From NCBI GenBank assembly GCA_021796835.1, contig JAKABO010000024.1, forward strand, positions 1-32,508: 32,508 nt of DNA, written 5' to 3'. The position numbers and the translations under genes are program-made. Each line of letters opens with the position of its first letter. Positions within the stretch are counted from its first letter, which is position 1. This stretch comes from Pseudomonadota bacterium (GTDB lineage Bacteria > Pseudomonadota > Gammaproteobacteria > Burkholderiales > Ferrovaceae). The notes below the pieces were generated by a model, which saw nothing but the letters and a program-made list of their open reading frames with translations, did not search any database and was not told the origin of the DNA. Positions 31,128 to 32,508 of the stretch are shown here, in pieces.

Positions 31128-32489
31128 GTGGGCGGTCGTGTCGGAAATCTTGCTCCCTTGGGCTGGGTGCGCCTGTTTGGTCGGTTTCTGTGCCTGACGC
31201 TCTGTTTTCTGGCCATTCAGGCTCATGCTGGCTTGTGGGACCTGACGGGGGACGACGGCAGGGAGGGTAGTTCGCCGCCCTGGGTGGTCCAGGGGGATGA
31301 AACCTTCATTGATCAATACCACGGTTCCTTTCCCTCCGCCCGTCCCAATGGTCCGAACAGTTTTTCGTCGAATCCCGAGAACTCCTTCTCGAATATCTTT
31401 GGTCTGCAACTGGGGTTCGATCTGGGAAACCAGGGGGAATTCTGGTTCCGTTCGGAAACCATTCGCGGGATCCCTCTCAGCAATGCAGGGGGGTTGGGGG
31501 CGTTGACCAATAATGACATGCAGCGCTACATGACCAACACTTTCGTGACCTACCTCGCGCTGGGGTTCTACACGCGGGTGGTCAACTTCGGGGGGGAAAG
31601 CGAATCCTTGCCCATGGCCAGCCACCAGTTCGACCGCGCGGTGGACTCCCATCGTTTGACCTGGACCATCGGCAAAGTGGATGTGCTGTCCTATTTTGAC
31701 GGCAATGCCTATGCACACAAGAGCGACGACCAGTTTCTCAACTGGTGTTTCATGACCTCCTGTGCCTACGATTATGCGGCGGATTCTCGAGGATATACCT
31801 GGGGAGCTTCGAGCGAACTGACCTGGGACCGCTGGTCTGCCCGTTTCGGCTGGTTTGCCATGCCCGTCCTGCCCAATCAACTGGCCCTCGACCCGGCCAT
31901 GGGCGAACATTTCGGGGTCAATGGGGAAATCGAGCGGCGATGGGACACGGGGGCTCTCAAGTTATTGATGTACCAGGGGCGCATGCAACTGGCCAATTTT
32001 GGTTCCTACCTGAACCAAACCGGGATCTTCATTGCAAATCAGCCCAGGTACAATGCCATACGAGGCGGGGGCGGGCTCAATCTGCAACAGGCCCTGTCCC
32101 CGGGCGTGGGGTTATTTGCCCGTGCCTTCTGGACGGGGGGGAGCAACGAATCCATGGCGTTCACGGAAGTGGACCGCAGTTTCAGCGCAGGTCTTTCCCT
32201 GGATGGGCAGAACTGGGGGCGTAGCCGGGATGGCATTGGGTTGGGCTGGGCGCTGAACCAGATCAGCGGCGCACGCCAGGCTTTTTTGACGGCAGGCAAT
32301 TATGACTTGTTCATCGGCGATGGCTACCTGATGTATGCCCCTGAATACGTGCTGGAAACTTACTACAAATGGGGCATCGTGGAAGGGGTTCACCTGACGG
32401 CGGACTGGCAACACATCGGCAATCCCGCGTACAATCAACTGCGCGGTCCGGTCGATGTGTACGGACTGCGTTTGCATATCGACTTTTGA
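31128..32489 (+). CDS. OprB-type carbohydrate-selective porin
   Basis: The 453-residue precursor begins with GTG 10 nt after AAGGGAG. A signal peptide (ending AIQAHA, about residue 35) is followed by OprB-family blocks: FSNIFGLQLGFDLGNQGEFW, HRLTWTIGKVDVLSYFDGNA, YTWGASSELTWDRWSARFGW and AGNYDLFIGDGYLMYAPEYV. Strand-rich alternation and the terminal LHIDF are outer-membrane barrel features. OprB porins admit sugars and other small solutes. It may share a transcript with the preceding barrel gene. An ATG at 31121 is in another frame. Confidence 0.85.
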   Translation: MGGRVGNLAPLGWVRLFGRFLCLTLCFLAIQAHAGLWDLTGDDGREGSSPPWVVQGDETFIDQYHGSFPSARPNGPNSFSSNPENSFSNIFGLQLGFDLGNQGEFWFRSETIRGIPLSNAGGLGALTNNDMQRYMTNTFVTYLALGFYTRVVNFGGESESLPMASHQFDRAVDSHRLTWTIGKVDVLSYFDGNAYAHKSDDQFLNWCFMTSCAYDYAADSRGYTWGASSELTWDRWSARFGWFAMPVLPNQLALDPAMGEHFGVNGEIERRWDTGALKLLMYQGRMQLANFGSYLNQTGIFIANQPRYNAIRGGGGLNLQQALSPGVGLFARAFWTGGSNESMAFTEVDRSFSAGLSLDGQNWGRSRDGIGLGWALNQISGARQAFLTAGNYDLFIGDGYLMYAPEYVLETYYKWGIVEGVHLTADWQHIGNPAYNQLRGPVDVYGLRLHIDF

Positions 32490-32508
32490 TCCGGCAGGAT
32501 CATTGAAT

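Noticed and set aside
1-32508. CRISPR array or Cas genes
   Set aside because: The only regular repeat is the uninterrupted 7-bp array; no spaced repeats and no Cas-like proteins were found.

Overview
The window looks like a chromosomal segment of a betaproteobacterium. The Lgt, CreA, PP0621-like/AmpD and PntA-PntB proteins and the general gene style fit that class, and a chemolithotroph is plausible from the sulfide/persulfide genes, the small c-type cytochrome and the class I aldolase. I assign the lineage from protein flavour only; genus is not resolved.

Left part (1 to about 13,700) is accessory and eroded. It opens with fourteen perfect copies of a 7-bp unit, then a cytochrome b561, remnants of a HIT-domain gene, a stand-alone NAD(P)H-hydrate dehydratase (nnrD), and a 1.1-kb stretch holding two FNR-type boxes that face a possible 33-codon membrane peptide gene. 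A MazE/MazF-type toxin-antitoxin pair follows. From 5.2 to 8.3 kb lies a gene graveyard: an ImmA/IrrE fragment, half of a DUF692 (MNIO/BufB) gene, the end of a DUF2282 (bufferin) precursor gene, a deleted ECF sigma gene, a frameshifted zinc-finger anti-sigma gene, an apparently intact GDCCVxC protein, a broken HD-GYP gene, an AlpA-like HTH gene and a doubly frameshifted unknown gene.

8.6 to 11.2 kb is an intact sulfide/persulfide cassette: an SQR-like flavoprotein and a DsrE protein on the minus strand, divergent from an ArsR-rhodanese fusion regulator and a SHOCT membrane peptide. A DksA2-like protein, an IS21-type end remnant, a class I fructose-bisphosphate aldolase and tRNA-Ala(CGC) follow. 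The tRNA marks the change to dense, intact core-type genes.

Right part (13.8 to 32.5 kb): AlkB-like hydroxylase, Lgt, cytochrome c, an orphan LivK-like lipoprotein, a membrane-anchored methyltransferase, a secreted Gly/Pro/Tyr-rich protein, a minus-strand SDR-TPR-OmpA-like barrel operon, CreA, then a nucleotide-sugar epimerase and a holin-IV-like membrane protein. The most striking unit is 22,878-25,200: four PhoB half-sites at exact 11-bp spacing and a -10 element ahead of a PlcP-type metallophosphatase, a GT4 glycosyltransferase (Agt-like) and diacylglycerol kinase. This reads as a phosphate-starvation membrane-lipid remodelling operon that also carries the enzyme returning diacylglycerol to phosphatidate. 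A DMT transporter, a PP0621-like/ampD pair, pntA-pntB, and two outer-membrane proteins, the first behind a second Pho-box-like element, complete the window.
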